Assembly: GCA_900473915.1 (NCBI GenBank)
Contig: UCNG01000020.1
Coordinates: forward strand, 125,221-189,220
From: Hyphomicrobiales bacterium
GTDB taxonomy: Bacteria; Pseudomonadota; Alphaproteobacteria; Rhizobiales; Rhizobiaceae
DNA: 64,000 nucleotides
Reading direction: 5' to 3'
A program made the translations under genes and the position numbers. Position 1 is the stretch's first letter; the number at the start of each line of letters is the position of its first letter. The notes under the pieces were generated by a model that worked only from the letters and a program-made list of their open reading frames with translations, was not told where the DNA came from and did not search any database. Of this stretch, positions 1 to 9,419 are shown piece after piece.

Positions 1-1
1 G

Positions 2-943
2 ATATCCGGCTGGGTCATTTTCGACAAGCCGAAGGGGATGGGATCGACCGAGGCGGTCTCGAAGATCAAGTGGCTGTTCAACGCCGAAAAAGCCGGTCAT
101 GCCGGTACACTCGATCCGCTTGCTTCCGGCATGTTGCCCATAGCGCTGGGCGAAGCGACCAAGACCGTGCCTTATGTCATGGACGGAACCAAGATCTACC
201 GTTTTACGGTTAGCTGGGGCGAGGAACGTTCGACCGACGATCTGGAAGGCCAGCCGACCAAGACCTCTGACAAGCGCCCGACGCGTGCGGATATAGAAGC
301 ATTGTTGCCCAATTATACCGGCGTCATTTCACAGGTTCCGCCGCAGTTTTCGGCGATCAAGATCGATGGCGAGCGCGCCTACGACCTCGCCCGTGAAGGC
401 GAAACGGTCGAAATCCCGTCCCGCGAAGTCGAGATCGACCGTCTGGAAATCGTCGGCGTTCCGGATGCCGACCGCACCGAATTCGAAGTTGAATGCTCCA
501 AGGGCACCTATGTGCGCTCGCTGGCGCGCGACATGGGGCGCGATCTTGGCTGTTACGGTCATATTTCGGAGTTGCGCCGCATAGAGGTCGCGCCGTTCAC
601 GGAAGAGGATTCCGTGACGCTGGCGGAACTGGAACAGGCATGGCCGCCGCTCCCGCCGAAGGATGAGGACGGCAATATCATTGAACCCGCGCCTCGCCGC
701 GATTTTTCGGCGATTGACGCTTTGGTCATCGATACGGGCGCCGCGCTCGACTGCCTGCCGCAGGTGCCATTGACCGACGATCAGGCCCAGCGCGTGCGTC
801 TGGGCAATCCGGTGATCTTGCGCGGGCGCGATGCGCCTCTGGAAGCGGACGAAGCCTGTGTCACCACACGCGGAAAACTGCTCGCCATCGGCTATATCGA
901 GCACGGGCAATTCAAGCCGAAACGTGTTTTCACAACAGGCTGA
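2..943 (+). CDS. truB: tRNA pseudouridine(55) synthase TruB, 5' end outside window
   Basis: TruB makes pseudouridine 55 in the T-loop of tRNAs. The reading frame is open from base 2 and starts mid-protein with [19 protein letters not shown], the usual TruB N-terminal block, so only a short N-terminal piece is missing. The catalytic motif [12 protein letters not shown] is present; its aspartate codon is at 113-115. The [10 protein letters not shown] block and a C-terminal PUA-like tail follow. About 313 residues are visible, close to the family length. The gene lies 182 bases upstream of rpsO on the same strand, the conserved truB-rpsO-pnp order, so co-transcription is likely. Confidence 0.95.
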   Translation: MSGWVIFDKPKGMGSTEAVSKIKWLFNAEKAGHAGTLDPLASGMLPIALGEATKTVPYVMDGTKIYRFTVSWGEERSTDDLEGQPTKTSDKRPTRADIEALLPNYTGVISQVPPQFSAIKIDGERAYDLAREGETVEIPSREVEIDRLEIVGVPDADRTEFEVECSKGTYVRSLARDMGRDLGCYGHISELRRIEVAPFTEEDSVTLAELEQAWPPLPPKDEDGNIIEPAPRRDFSAIDALVIDTGAALDCLPQVPLTDDQAQRVRLGNPVILRGRDAPLEADEACVTTRGKLLAIGYIEHGQFKPKRVFTTG

Positions 944-1125
944 GATTTCGTCGGAAGCGTGCAGTGAGGCGGCAAATTGAATTGAGGCTGGCATTCCTGC
1001 CGATTTTGCACTATATGCCCCTCATCGATCATGCGTAAAAGCATGTCAATCGTGTAAATGGCCCGCGCTGGACGACATCCCGGCCCGGGCGTCAGGTTTT
1101 CCTCTCATCTAGAAAGGGTGTTACG

Positions 1126-1395
1126 ATGTCGATTACTGCTGAGCGCAAGCAAGCACTTATCAAGGAATACGCCACCAAGGAAGGCGACACCGGTTCTCCT
1201 GAAGTACAGGTTGCCGTTCTTTCCGAGCGTATCGCCAACCTCACCGAACACTTCAAGGGCCACAAGAATGACAATCATTCGCGTCGCGGCCTCCTGAAGC
1301 TGGTTTCGCAGCGTCGTCGCCTTCTTGACTATGTCAAGGGCATTGACGAAGCGCGTTATCAGGCGCTGATTGGCCGTCTCGGCCTGCGCCGTTAA
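1126..1395 (+). CDS. rpsO: 30S ribosomal protein S15
   Basis: S15 is a primary 16S rRNA-binding protein of the small-subunit platform. The 89-residue product has the full family length, starts [16 protein letters not shown] and contains the conserved [16 protein letters not shown] block and the C-terminal [10 protein letters not shown] segment. The start is an ATG preceded by GAAAGGGTG. A factor-independent terminator sits 10 bases after the stop, and pnp follows, the usual neighbour. Confidence 0.98.
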   Translation: MSITAERKQALIKEYATKEGDTGSPEVQVAVLSERIANLTEHFKGHKNDNHSRRGLLKLVSQRRRLLDYVKGIDEARYQALIGRLGLRR

Positions 1396-1404
1396 GGTTG
1401 AAAT

Positions 1405-1439
1405 CGGGCGACGCCTCAAAACGTCGCCCGTTTGATTTT
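1405..1439 (+). terminator. Rho-independent terminator after rpsO
   Basis: A nine-base GC-rich stem (CGGGCGACG at 1405-1413 with CGTCGCCCG at 1422-1430) closes an eight-base loop and is followed by TTTGATTTT. It lies directly after the rpsO stop and may attenuate read-through into pnp. Confidence 0.8.
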
Positions 1440-1617
1440 GAATGGGGCTATTCGTGGCCCTTGAAACCCGGTTCGGCGGCATGGTGCTCCCGGATCGGAT
1501 GCCCGAGAGCCAAACGGCTCACGACTGGACCAGTCATGGGGCAGGATTGCAGGCAGTTCGTTTTGATTTTCCGCGAGCTTCCCGTTGTCTTGCCCGTGGC
1601 CTGTCCGCCAACCCGGC

Positions 1618-1646
1618 GATGCCTTCAGGCGCTTTTGCGCGGCATC
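1618..1646 (+). promoter_or_regulatory. Hairpin in the pnp leader next to the ribosome binding site
   Basis: GATGCC at 1618-1623 pairs with GGCATC at 1641-1646, and inside it GCGC-TTTT-GCGC (1629-1640) forms a second stem with a five-base bulge. It ends eight bases before the pnp ribosome binding site GAGGACAAG (1654-1662). In enterobacteria PNPase represses its own mRNA after RNase III cuts a leader stem; a similar role here is inference from position. Confidence 0.45.
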
Positions 1647-1664
1647 ACCACATGAGGACAAGAT

Positions 1665-3809
1665 ATGTTCAATACCCATAAAGTAGAAATCGAATGGGGC
1701 GGTCGTCCGCTCACGCTCGAAACCGGCAAGATCGCCCGTCAGGCTGACGGTGCGGTTCTCGCAACCTATGGCGAAACCGTCGTTCTGGCGACTGTCGTTT
1801 CTGCCAAGGAGCCGAAGCCGGGCCAGGATTTTTTCCCGCTGACCGTCAACTATCAGGAAAAGACCTACGCTGCCGGCAAGATCCCTGGCGGTTACTTCAA
1901 GCGTGAAGGTCGTCCGAGCGAAAACGAAACGCTGGTTTCGCGCCTGATCGACCGTCCGATCCGTCCGCTCTTCGTCGACGGCTACAAGAACGACACGCAG
2001 GTTGTCGTCACCGTCGTCCAGCACGATCTGGAAAACGATCCGGACGTCCTGTCGATGGTTGCCGCTTCCGCTGCTCTCACCATTTCCGGCGTGCCTTTCA
2101 TGGGCCCGATTGGCGGCGCGCGCGTCGGCTATATCAACGGCGAATATGTTCTGAACCCGAATATCGACGAAATGCCGGAATCGAAGCTCGATCTGGTCGT
2201 CGCCGGTACGTCGGAAGCCGTGCTGATGGTTGAATCGGAAGCACAGGAACTCTCCGAAGAAGTCATGCTTGGCGCCGTTGTTTTCGGCCAGAAGGGCTTC
2301 CAGCCGGTCATCGACGCGATCATCAAGCTCGCTGAAGTTGCCGCCAAGGAACCGCGCGACTTCCAGCCGGAAGACCTGTCGGCTCTCGAAGCCAAGATGC
2401 TGGCCGTTGTCGAAAACGATCTGCGCGACGCTTACAAGATCACCGAAAAGCAGGCCCGTTACGCTGCTGTCGATGCCGCCAAGGCAAAGGCGAAGGAACA
2501 TTTCTTCCCCGAAGGCGTGGAAGAAACCGAAATGTCGCCGGAACAGTTCGCGACCATTTTCAAGCATCTGCAGGCCAAGATTGTTCGCTGGAACATTCTC
2601 GACACCGGCAGCCGCATCGACGGACGTGACCTTTCGACCGTTCGCCCGATCGTGTCGGAAGTCGGCATCCTGCCGCGCACCCACGGCTCGGCCCTGTTCA
2701 CCCGCGGTGAAACGCAGGCTATCGTCGTCGCCACGCTCGGCACCGGCGAAGACGAACAGATGATCGACGCCCTGACCGGCACCTACAAGCAGCCTTTCAT
2801 GCTGCATTACAACTTCCCGCCTTACTCCGTCGGCGAAACCGGCCGCATGGGTTCGCCGGGCCGTCGCGAAATCGGTCACGGCAAGCTCGCATGGCGCGCA
2901 ATCCATCCGATGCTGCCTGCCGCTGAACAGTTCCCCTACACGATCCGCGCCGTTTCCGAGATCACGGAATCGAACGGCTCGTCTTCGATGGCAACCGTCT
3001 GCGGCACGTCGCTGGCTCTCATGGATGCAGGCGTTCCGCTCGCACGTCCGGTTGCCGGTATCGCCATGGGCCTGATCAAGGAAGGCGAACGCTTCGCCGT
3101 TCTGTCCGACATTCTGGGTGATGAAGATCACCTCGGCGACATGGACTTCAAGGTTGCCGGTACGGAAAACGGCATCACCTCGCTCCAGATGGACATCAAG
3201 ATCGACGGTATCACCGAAGAGATCATGAAGGTTGCCCTCGAGCAGGCCAAGGGCGGTCGCGTCCACATTCTCGGCGAAATGGCCAAGGCTCTGTCGACCT
3301 CGCGTGACGAACTGGGCGAATTTGCTCCGCGCATCGAAGTGATGAACATCCCGACCGACAAGATCCGCGACGTGATCGGTTCCGGCGGCAAGGTCATCCG
3401 CGAAATCGTGGAAAAGACCGGCGCCAAGATCAACATCGAGGACGACGGCACGGTGAAGATCGCTTCGTCCAACGGCAAGGAAATCGAAGCCGCCAAGAAG
3501 TGGATTCATTCGATCGTTGCTGAGCCTGAAGTCGGCGAAATCTATGAAGGCACGGTCGTCAAGACCGCCGACTTCGGCGCTTTCGTGAACTTCTTCGGCC
3601 CGCGTGACGGTCTGGTTCACATTTCGCAGCTGGCTAGCGACCGCGTTGCCAAGACCACCGATGTGGTCAAGGAAGGCCAGAAGGTTTGGGTCAAGCTGAT
3701 GGGCTTTGACGAACGCGGCAAGGTTCGCCTGTCGATGAAGGTCGTTGATCAGGAAACCGGCAAGGAAATCGTTCAGGAAAAGAAGAAGGAAGAAGCTGAC
3801 GCTGAATAA
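1665..3809 (+). CDS. pnp: Polyribonucleotide nucleotidyltransferase (PNPase)
   Basis: PNPase is a 3'-5' phosphorolytic exoribonuclease, part of mRNA decay and sRNA turnover. The 714-residue product has the full layout: first RNase PH domain (about 10-145), helical linker (about 230-320), second RNase PH domain (about 325-545), KH domain with the GSGGK loop (about 570) and a C-terminal S1 domain (about 622-690). [11 protein letters not shown] and the [20 protein letters not shown] catalytic-core block are conserved. The start ATG follows GAGGACAAG. A strong terminator follows the stop. Confidence 0.98.
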   Translation: MFNTHKVEIEWGGRPLTLETGKIARQADGAVLATYGETVVLATVVSAKEPKPGQDFFPLTVNYQEKTYAAGKIPGGYFKREGRPSENETLVSRLIDRPIRPLFVDGYKNDTQVVVTVVQHDLENDPDVLSMVAASAALTISGVPFMGPIGGARVGYINGEYVLNPNIDEMPESKLDLVVAGTSEAVLMVESEAQELSEEVMLGAVVFGQKGFQPVIDAIIKLAEVAAKEPRDFQPEDLSALEAKMLAVVENDLRDAYKITEKQARYAAVDAAKAKAKEHFFPEGVEETEMSPEQFATIFKHLQAKIVRWNILDTGSRIDGRDLSTVRPIVSEVGILPRTHGSALFTRGETQAIVVATLGTGEDEQMIDALTGTYKQPFMLHYNFPPYSVGETGRMGSPGRREIGHGKLAWRAIHPMLPAAEQFPYTIRAVSEITESNGSSSMATVCGTSLALMDAGVPLARPVAGIAMGLIKEGERFAVLSDILGDEDHLGDMDFKVAGTENGITSLQMDIKIDGITEEIMKVALEQAKGGRVHILGEMAKALSTSRDELGEFAPRIEVMNIPTDKIRDVIGSGGKVIREIVEKTGAKINIEDDGTVKIASSNGKEIEAAKKWIHSIVAEPEVGEIYEGTVVKTADFGAFVNFFGPRDGLVHISQLASDRVAKTTDVVKEGQKVWVKLMGFDERGKVRLSMKVVDQETGKEIVQEKKKEEADAE

Positions 3810-3833
3810 GCGTTGCGTCTTTTCTGACGTTGG

Positions 3834-3860
3834 AAAGCGCGCCTCCGGGCGCGCTTTTTT
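3834..3860 (+). terminator. Rho-independent terminator after pnp
   Basis: AGCGCGCC at 3836-3843 pairs with GGCGCGCT at 3848-3855 around a TCCG tetraloop, followed by a run of T (3855-3860). It lies 24 bases after the pnp stop. Confidence 0.9.
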
Positions 3861-3896
3861 GTTGCATGGGATTCATTTCAAGATCATGGATGAGCC

Positions 3897-4931
3897 ATGA
3901 TTACACCGGCACAACAAACCCTCTTTCTCCCCTTCGATCAGGGCATTCTGGATATGCCCGAAGAAGGCCAGTCCTTTCTTGCCTGCGGCTTGTCTGCTGA
4001 CCGGCGCCTGGAAGACGAATGGAAACAGGCGCTCACTTTCCTGCAGCCTTGGCGCCCTGATTGGCTTGCGTTGGAAAAGGAAGGCTTCAAGGCAGTTCCC
4101 AGATTAGGCCTTAGATTGGATGAGGAGCGCCGTTTCGCCGGGGGGCTACTCCTGCTCGGAAAACATCGCGGACGCAACGAGGCATGGTTTGCGGAGCTTC
4201 TGGCGCGTGTTGAGCCGGGCGGCTGGATCGCTGTGTCCGGTGACAAGAAGCTGGGCATCGACAGTTTCCGGAAATGGGTCGGCAATATTGCCGAAATCAG
4301 CGATCGCATGTCGAAGAACCATGCTGTGGTGTTCTGGCTAAGAAGGCCTGCCGATCTGACCGATGACTTCATCGCGGCGCTCAAACCGCTTGCGAGCGAT
4401 ATTGACGAGGTGTTCCGGACCGAACCCGGCATGTTCTCGCACGGCGTCATCGACAAGGGTTCGGCGCTGCTCGTGCCGCATATGGAAAGGATCGTCTTCG
4501 GCAACGTCGCCGATCTGGGCGCTGGCTGGGGCTATCTGGCTGCGCAATGCCTGAAATTTGCTGATCGCATCAAGGCGATAGACCTTTATGAAGCCGATTA
4601 TGAGGCGCTGGAAGCCGCACGTGGCAATCTGGAGCGACTTGCTCCATCGGTGCCGATCAGCTTCAACTGGTTCGATGTGACCAGCGAGAAGCTGACGGGT
4701 ATCTATGACACTGTGGTCATGAATCCCCCGTTCCATGAGGGGCGGGTGACGGATGTTTCGCTTGGGCAGGCATTCATTGCCGCTGCCGCTTCACGGTTGA
4801 AAGCCGGCGGACGGCTGCTGATGGTCGCAAACCGTCAGCTGCCTTATGAGACGACGCTCAAAGGACTGTTCAAGAACGTGACGCTTCTTGAAGAGGCGAA
4901 TGGTTTCAAAATCTTCGATGCGAAGAAATAA
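3897..4931 (+). CDS. rsmC: RsmC-like 16S rRNA (guanine-N2) methyltransferase
   Basis: A class I S-adenosylmethionine methyltransferase of 344 residues with the RsmC/RlmG architecture: a degenerate N-terminal half (about 1-175) and a catalytic C-terminal half. The SAM-binding motif is DLGAGWGYLA (about 207-216), and the catalytic motif NPPFHEG is the signature of N2-guanine rRNA methyltransferases of the RsmC/RsmD type. RsmC modifies G1207 of 16S rRNA; the exact target here is inferred. The gene has its own terminators on both sides, so it is probably transcribed alone. Confidence 0.8.
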   Translation: MITPAQQTLFLPFDQGILDMPEEGQSFLACGLSADRRLEDEWKQALTFLQPWRPDWLALEKEGFKAVPRLGLRLDEERRFAGGLLLLGKHRGRNEAWFAELLARVEPGGWIAVSGDKKLGIDSFRKWVGNIAEISDRMSKNHAVVFWLRRPADLTDDFIAALKPLASDIDEVFRTEPGMFSHGVIDKGSALLVPHMERIVFGNVADLGAGWGYLAAQCLKFADRIKAIDLYEADYEALEAARGNLERLAPSVPISFNWFDVTSEKLTGIYDTVVMNPPFHEGRVTDVSLGQAFIAAAASRLKAGGRLLMVANRQLPYETTLKGLFKNVTLLEEANGFKIFDAKK

Positions 4932-4936
4932 AACAA

Positions 4937-4963
4937 AAACCCGGCATCTCAGCCGGGTTTTTT
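4937..4963. terminator. Bidirectional terminator between rsmC-like gene and fabI
   Basis: AAACCCGGC (4937-4945) and GCCGGGTTT (4952-4960) form a nine-base stem with the loop ATCTCA. T runs on both strands (plus: to 4963; minus: through the A run at 4931-4939) let it serve the two convergent genes. Confidence 0.88.
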
Positions 4964-4980
4964 GTTGAGCAAAACGAAGA

Positions 4981-5799
4981 TCACTCGCCGCGTTCGGCGT
5001 CGGAGCTTTTCAGCTCTTCCAGCGTCGGCATGGAGACGATGTTGTAGCCCGAATCCACATAATGGATTTCGCCGGTGACACCGCTCGAAAGGTCGGACAG
5101 CAGATAGACGGCCGATTTGCCCACATCGTCGATATCGACGGTGCGGCGCAGCGGCGAATTGCGGCGCTGATAGCTGAAGATCGCACGTGCATCGCCAATA
5201 CCGGCACCGGCCAGCGTGCGCACGGGACCAGCCGAGATCGCATTGACGCGGATACCCTGCGGGCCGTAATCGGCAGCAAGATAACGAACCATGGCTTCAA
5301 GTGCTGCCTTGGCAACGCCCATGACGTTGTAGTTCGGGATAGTGCGCGTCGATCCGCCATAAGTCAGCGTCAGGATCGAGCCGCCGTCCTTCATGAGCTT
5401 TTCGGCGCGCTGTGCCATTTCCGTGAAGGAGTAGGCGGAAATCACCATGGTGCGGCTGAAATTTTCGCGTGTGGTGACGTCTGCGTAGCGACCCTTCAGT
5501 TCGTTCTTGTCGGAAAAGCCGATGGCGTGAACGATGAAATCGAGCTTGCCCCACTTCTTCTCGATTTCGGCAAAAACCGCATCGACCGATTCGATATCTT
5601 CAACATCGCAGGGCAGCACGAAATCGGAACCGACCTGTTCAGCAAGCGGCTTTACGCGCTTGCCGAGCGCATCACCCTGATAGGTGAAGGCGAGCTCTGC
5701 ACCCTGTGCTGCGAGTTGCTTTGAAATTCCCCAGGCGAGTGAGTGATTATTCGCGACCCCCATGATGAGGCCGCGTTTGCCTTTCATCAGACCTTCCAT
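4981..5799 (-). CDS. fabI: Enoyl-[acyl-carrier-protein] reductase (NADH) FabI
   Basis: FabI performs the last reduction in each round of fatty acid elongation and is the target of triclosan. The 272-residue product has the nucleotide-binding start GLIMGVANNHSLAWGI and the catalytic set Tyr147, Tyr157 and Lys164 (YNVMGVAK), matching E. coli Tyr146, Tyr156 and Lys163. The start at 5799 follows AGGGAGAGGGAAA; an in-frame ATG four codons later is possible. It lies 14 bases downstream of fabB in a fabA-fabB-fabI cluster. Confidence 0.95.
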   Translation of the reverse strand: MEGLMKGKRGLIMGVANNHSLAWGISKQLAAQGAELAFTYQGDALGKRVKPLAEQVGSDFVLPCDVEDIESVDAVFAEIEKKWGKLDFIVHAIGFSDKNELKGRYADVTTRENFSRTMVISAYSFTEMAQRAEKLMKDGGSILTLTYGGSTRTIPNYNVMGVAKAALEAMVRYLAADYGPQGIRVNAISAGPVRTLAGAGIGDARAIFSYQRRNSPLRRTVDIDDVGKSAVYLLSDLSSGVTGEIHYVDSGYNIVSMPTLEELKSSDAERGE

Positions 5800-5813
5800 A
5801 TTTTCCCTCTCCC

Positions 5814-7037
5814 TCAGCCCTGGTAACGCTGGAAAACCAGCGTCGCATTGGTGCCGCCAAATCCGAAGGAGTTGGAGAGCACGGTGTTGAGCTGAGCGTT
5901 GTCAATGCGCTTGCGAACGATAGGCATGTCCGCGAAGGCAGGGTCCAGTTCTTCGATATGTGCGCTTTCGCAAATGAAATTGTTCTGCATCATCAAAAGC
6001 GAATAGATGGCTTCCTGCACGCCCGTCGCACCCAGCGAGTGACCGGTCAGAGACTTGGTCGCGGCGATCGGCGGGCATGCATCGCCCGAGCCGAAGACCT
6101 GACGGATGGCTTCGATTTCAGGAGCGTCGCCGGCAGGCGTCGAGGTGGCGTGCGGATTGATGTAGTCGATCTTGGTCTTGACTGTCGAAAGCGCCATCTT
6201 CATGCAGCGGATAGCACCTTCGCCGGATGGAGCCACCATGTCATAGCCGTCGGAGGTTGCGCCGTAACCGACGATCTCGCCATAAATCTTGGCGCCGCGT
6301 GCCAGCGCCGTTTCGAGGTCTTCCAGCACCAGAACGCCAGCGCCGCCTGCAATCACAAAACCATCGCGGTTCTTGTCATAGGCGCGCGATGCGGTGGAAG
6401 GCGTGTCGTTATATTTGGTCGACATGGCGCCCATGGCGTCGAATAGAACGGAAAGCGTCCAGTCGAGATCCTCGCAGCCGCCTGCGAACATGCGGTCCTG
6501 CTTGCCATACTGGATCATTTCGAACGCGTTGCCGATGCAATGGTTCGACGTGGCGCAGGCCGAGGAGATCGAATAGTTGATGCCCTTGATCTTGAAGAAG
6601 GTCGCAAGCGTTGCGGAGGCCGTCGAGCTCATGGCTTTCGGCACGGCGAACGGGCCGACGCGCTTCGGACCCTTTTCGCGGGTGATGTCGGCACTATCGA
6701 CAATCGTGCGGGTCGAAGGACCGCCGGAACCCATGATGATGCCGGTGCGATCGTTGGAAACTTCCTCTTCGGAAAGTCCGGCATCTGCAATCGCCTGATC
6801 CATGGCAATGTGGTTCCAGGCCGTGCCACGGCCGTGGAAACGCATTGCGCGCCGGTCGACGAGGGCTTCGACGTCGATATTCGGGGCCCCGTGCACCTGG
6901 CAGCGGAAACCGAGCTCGGCATATTCCTCAGCCCGGGAGATGCCGGATTTTGCTTCACGAAGCGAAGCCGTCACCTCTTCGGTATTGTTGCCAATCGAGG
7001 ATACGATCCCCATACCCGTTACGACCACACGCCGCAT
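5814..7037 (-). CDS. fabB: 3-oxoacyl-[acyl-carrier-protein] synthase I FabB
   Basis: FabB is the condensing enzyme needed to elongate unsaturated acyl chains made by FabA. The 407-residue product has the Cys-His-His triad: Cys161 in [10 protein letters not shown], His296 in NPHATSTP and His333 in TGHSLGATG. Length and residue spacing match E. coli FabB rather than FabF. Located between fabA (162 bases upstream) and fabI (14 bases downstream), all on the minus strand, it belongs to an anaerobic-type unsaturated fatty acid cluster. Confidence 0.95.
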   Translation of the reverse strand: MRRVVVTGMGIVSSIGNNTEEVTASLREAKSGISRAEEYAELGFRCQVHGAPNIDVEALVDRRAMRFHGRGTAWNHIAMDQAIADAGLSEEEVSNDRTGIIMGSGGPSTRTIVDSADITREKGPKRVGPFAVPKAMSSTASATLATFFKIKGINYSISSACATSNHCIGNAFEMIQYGKQDRMFAGGCEDLDWTLSVLFDAMGAMSTKYNDTPSTASRAYDKNRDGFVIAGGAGVLVLEDLETALARGAKIYGEIVGYGATSDGYDMVAPSGEGAIRCMKMALSTVKTKIDYINPHATSTPAGDAPEIEAIRQVFGSGDACPPIAATKSLTGHSLGATGVQEAIYSLLMMQNNFICESAHIEELDPAFADMPIVRKRIDNAQLNTVLSNSFGFGGTNATLVFQRYQG

Positions 7038-7199
7038 CGCGTTCTCCTTTACACCTGATCCGTGAGGGCGTGTCCGTCATGCGGATTGCCGCCTGTTCGC
7101 GGTTACATAGGTGCGATCTTCGCATGTTTTGAGCGCGGCCGCATGAAAACTGTTCACTTTTTTGCAGTCGCGCTCGTGGATGATGGTGACTGAGGCGCC

Positions 7200-7718
7200 T
7201 TACTGGCCCTCGCTGTCCTTGGACAGGCCGACGCGCAGATCGGTTGCCCGGTAGATGGTTTCGCCATCGGCTTTCAGCCAGCCGTCAGCCGTGCCGAGCA
7301 CGAGGCGGCCGCGCATGACACGCTTGAAATCGATACCATATTCAAGAAGCTTGGTATGCGGACGCACCATGCCCTTGAACTTCACTTCGCCGGTGGAGAG
7401 CGCCATGCCGCGACCCGGTTCGCCCAGCCAACCGAGGAAGAAGCCGGTCAGCTGCCACATGCCGTCGAGGCCAAGGCAGCCCGGCATGATCGGATTGCCC
7501 ATGAAATGGCACGGGAAATACCAGTCGTCCGGCCGCACGTCATATTCAGCGCGGATATAGCCCTTGTCGAACTCGCCACCGGTTTCGGAAATATCGGTGA
7601 TGCGATGGACCATCAGCATCGGAGGCAAGGGAAGCTGAGCATTGCCGGGGCCGAACATCTCGCCACGTGCGCAGGCCAGGAGTTCTTCATACCCGTAGCT
7701 TGATTTCTGTTCTGCCAT
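7200..7718 (-). CDS. fabA: 3-hydroxydecanoyl-[acyl-carrier-protein] dehydratase/isomerase FabA
   Basis: FabA dehydrates 3-hydroxydecanoyl-ACP and isomerises the product, introducing the double bond of unsaturated fatty acids. From the chosen start ([14 protein letters not shown], after AAGGGAGGCGTA) the protein has 172 residues, the E. coli length, with catalytic His71 ([12 protein letters not shown]) and Asp85 (GLDGMWQL). A start seven codons upstream is open but would bury the ribosome binding site. First gene of the fabA-fabB-fabI cluster, divergent from irr. Confidence 0.95.
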   Translation of the reverse strand: MAEQKSSYGYEELLACARGEMFGPGNAQLPLPPMLMVHRITDISETGGEFDKGYIRAEYDVRPDDWYFPCHFMGNPIMPGCLGLDGMWQLTGFFLGWLGEPGRGMALSTGEVKFKGMVRPHTKLLEYGIDFKRVMRGRLVLGTADGWLKADGETIYRATDLRVGLSKDSEGQ

Positions 7719-7961
7719 TACGCCTCCCTTGAGGTTCATTCTGTATCGACCGGCAATCCGGCCCGATTGTAGGTTTCACCGGAACATCCCTACCATAGAC
7801 TGTTTCCGGCAGTAAAATCATGCATTGGATTAATCCGGGGTTTATCCGAAAAACCGCGCAATTCCCAAGGCTATTGATAGTTATTTCGCAACGGCATATA
7901 TCAATGTCAGTATGCAATGGGCAACAGCCCGTTTGACGATTGATGATTTTGCTACAAGCTT
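7719..7961. promoter_or_regulatory. Divergent control region between fabA and irr
   Basis: 243 bases separate the two starts and must hold both promoters. The AT-rich part contains an inverted repeat, ATTGATA at 7873-7879 and TATCAAT at 7899-7905, with a 19-base spacer. No convincing ICE or Fur box was recognised by eye. Confidence 0.4.
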
Positions 7962-8420
7962 GTGACGGAACCAACGGTGAATATGCAGTCTTCACATACC
8001 CACTCGACGGTCTCGATGGAAGAGCAGCTCCGCCGCGCGGGCCTGCGTCCGACGCGCCAGCGCGTTGCGCTTGCGAGCCTGATCTTCGCCCAGGGCGATC
8101 GCCATCTGTCTGCGGAAGACCTTCACGAAGAGGCCGTCATGGCCGACGTGCCGGTGTCTCTGGCGACGGTCTACAACACGCTGCACCAGTTCACCGAAGC
8201 CGGTATGCTGCGCATCATCGCGGTCGAAGGCTCGAAGACCTATTTCGATACGAATATCTCGGACCACCAGCATTTCTTCCTTGAAGGAGAAAATGTCGTG
8301 TTCGATATTCCGCATGGCGAGAAGGGGCAGCCGACTGTTGCCAACATGCCGGATGCGCCGGACGGCATGGAAATCGTCAATGTCGATATTATCGTTCGTC
8401 TGCGCCGCAAGACCCAGTAA
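7962..8420 (+). CDS. irr: Iron response regulator Irr (Fur family)
   Basis: Irr is the rhizobial Fur-family regulator that senses iron through haem and controls haem synthesis and iron uptake. The product (152 residues from the GTG at 7962; 145 from the ATG at 7983) has the Fur winged helix (LRPTRQRVALASLIF, VSLATVYNTLHQF) and the HQH cluster in SDHQHFFLEG, the haem-responsive histidine motif of Irr. It lacks the C-terminal CxxC pairs of zinc-binding Fur proteins. No strong ribosome binding site decides the start. Divergent from fabA; a terminator follows. Confidence 0.85.
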   Translation: MTEPTVNMQSSHTHSTVSMEEQLRRAGLRPTRQRVALASLIFAQGDRHLSAEDLHEEAVMADVPVSLATVYNTLHQFTEAGMLRIIAVEGSKTYFDTNISDHQHFFLEGENVVFDIPHGEKGQPTVANMPDAPDGMEIVNVDIIVRLRRKTQ

Positions 8421-8473
8421 CAGAGGCCAATAGTGAGCCGATAGCGACGGGCATCTATCAGCGGATTGAAAAG

Positions 8474-8496
8474 AAAGCGGCGATGGCCGCTTTTTT
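8474..8496 (+). terminator. Rho-independent terminator after irr
   Basis: AAAGCGGC (8474-8481) pairs with GCCGCTTT (8486-8493) around the loop GATG, followed by a T run to 8496. Confidence 0.9.
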
Positions 8497-8596
8497 GTTG
8501 CCTATTGGATCGCATGGGGCTGAAAAGAGGTAAAGTTCCCTCGCTCAGGCTGAATCGCCTCCCAGGTTTCGGCTGTACACCTTTCAAGGAGAAATC

Positions 8597-9376
8597 ATGC
8601 GTAAACTACTCGTCGCCGCGACCATTCTCGCCGTTTTTACCGCTGGCAGCGCCTTTGCCAAGACCGTCCGGATCGGAGTTACGCCGGGGCCGCACGCCCA
8701 GATCATGGAAAAGGTCAAGGAAGTCGCCGAGAAGAACGGCCTTGAACTCGATATTCAGGAGTTCTCGGACTATGTCATTCCGAACATGGCGCTCGCGGAT
8801 GGCGCGCTGGAAGCAAATTCGTTCCAGCACAAGCCTTATCTCGACAATCAGGTCGCTGATCGCGGCTTCGACATCGTGATGGTTGCCGAGACGGTCAATT
8901 TCCCGATGGGCGTTTATTCGAAGAAACTGAAGAATATCTCCGAACTGGCCGACGGCGCGACGATTGCAATCCCCAACGATCCGACCAATGGCGGCCGTGC
9001 TTTGCTCGTTCTGGCTGAAAACGGCATCATCAAGCTCGATCCGGCCAAGGGGCTGAAGGTCAGCGCCCTCGATATCGTCGAGAACACCAAGAAGCTGAAA
9101 TTCGTGGAACTTGATGCGGCGCAGCTTCCGCGTTCGATGGAAGATGTCGATGCTGCCGTCATCAACACCAATTATGCCATGGAAGCCGGCCTGAACCCGG
9201 CAACCGATCCGCTGGTGCGGGAAGGCGAAAAGGCGCCTTACATCAATATTCTCGTCGTTCGCACCGCAGACAAGGATGCCGACTGGGTGAAAACCCTGAT
9301 CTCATCCTATCACAGCAATGAGGTGAAGGAATTCATCGCCACAACGTTCAAGGGATCGGTGATTCCTGCCTGGTAA
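8597..9376 (+). CDS. metQ: MetQ/NlpA-family substrate-binding protein
   Basis: Periplasmic binding protein of the MetQ/NlpA family, which feeds methionine to the MetNI ABC importer. The 259-residue product has a signal peptide (MRKLLVAATILAVF, then AGSAFA cleavage), the start VRIGVTPGPHAQIMEKVK and the family blocks ANSFQHKPYLD and AIPNDPTNGGRALLVL. The signal ends in a signal-peptidase-I site with no lipobox cysteine, whereas many MetQ proteins are lipoproteins. The start follows CAAGGAG. No metN or metI lies beside it, so the specificity is inferred from the family. Confidence 0.82.
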   Translation: MRKLLVAATILAVFTAGSAFAKTVRIGVTPGPHAQIMEKVKEVAEKNGLELDIQEFSDYVIPNMALADGALEANSFQHKPYLDNQVADRGFDIVMVAETVNFPMGVYSKKLKNISELADGATIAIPNDPTNGGRALLVLAENGIIKLDPAKGLKVSALDIVENTKKLKFVELDAAQLPRSMEDVDAAVINTNYAMEAGLNPATDPLVREGEKAPYINILVVRTADKDADWVKTLISSYHSNEVKEFIATTFKGSVIPAW

Positions 9377-9390
9377 TAATTCTGAGTGGA

Positions 9391-9413
9391 AGCGGGGCGG
9401 TTTTCGCCCCGCT
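9391..9413. terminator. Hairpin between metQ and the convergent GNAT gene
   Basis: AGCGGGGCG (9391-9399) pairs with CGCCCCGCT (9405-9413) around GTTTT. The stem is strong but no clear T run follows on either strand, so termination is probable rather than certain. Confidence 0.5.
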
Positions 9414-9419
9414 CGCTTG

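Noticed and set aside
1416-3620. Long open frame (about 730 codons) antisense to pnp
   Set aside because: It mirrors the GC-rich codon pattern of pnp, has no family motif, and pnp is certain.
8497-8596. Possible SAM riboswitch before metQ
   Set aside because: The leader has pyrimidine-rich stretches and a ribosome binding site but I could not fit it to the SAM-II or related consensus.
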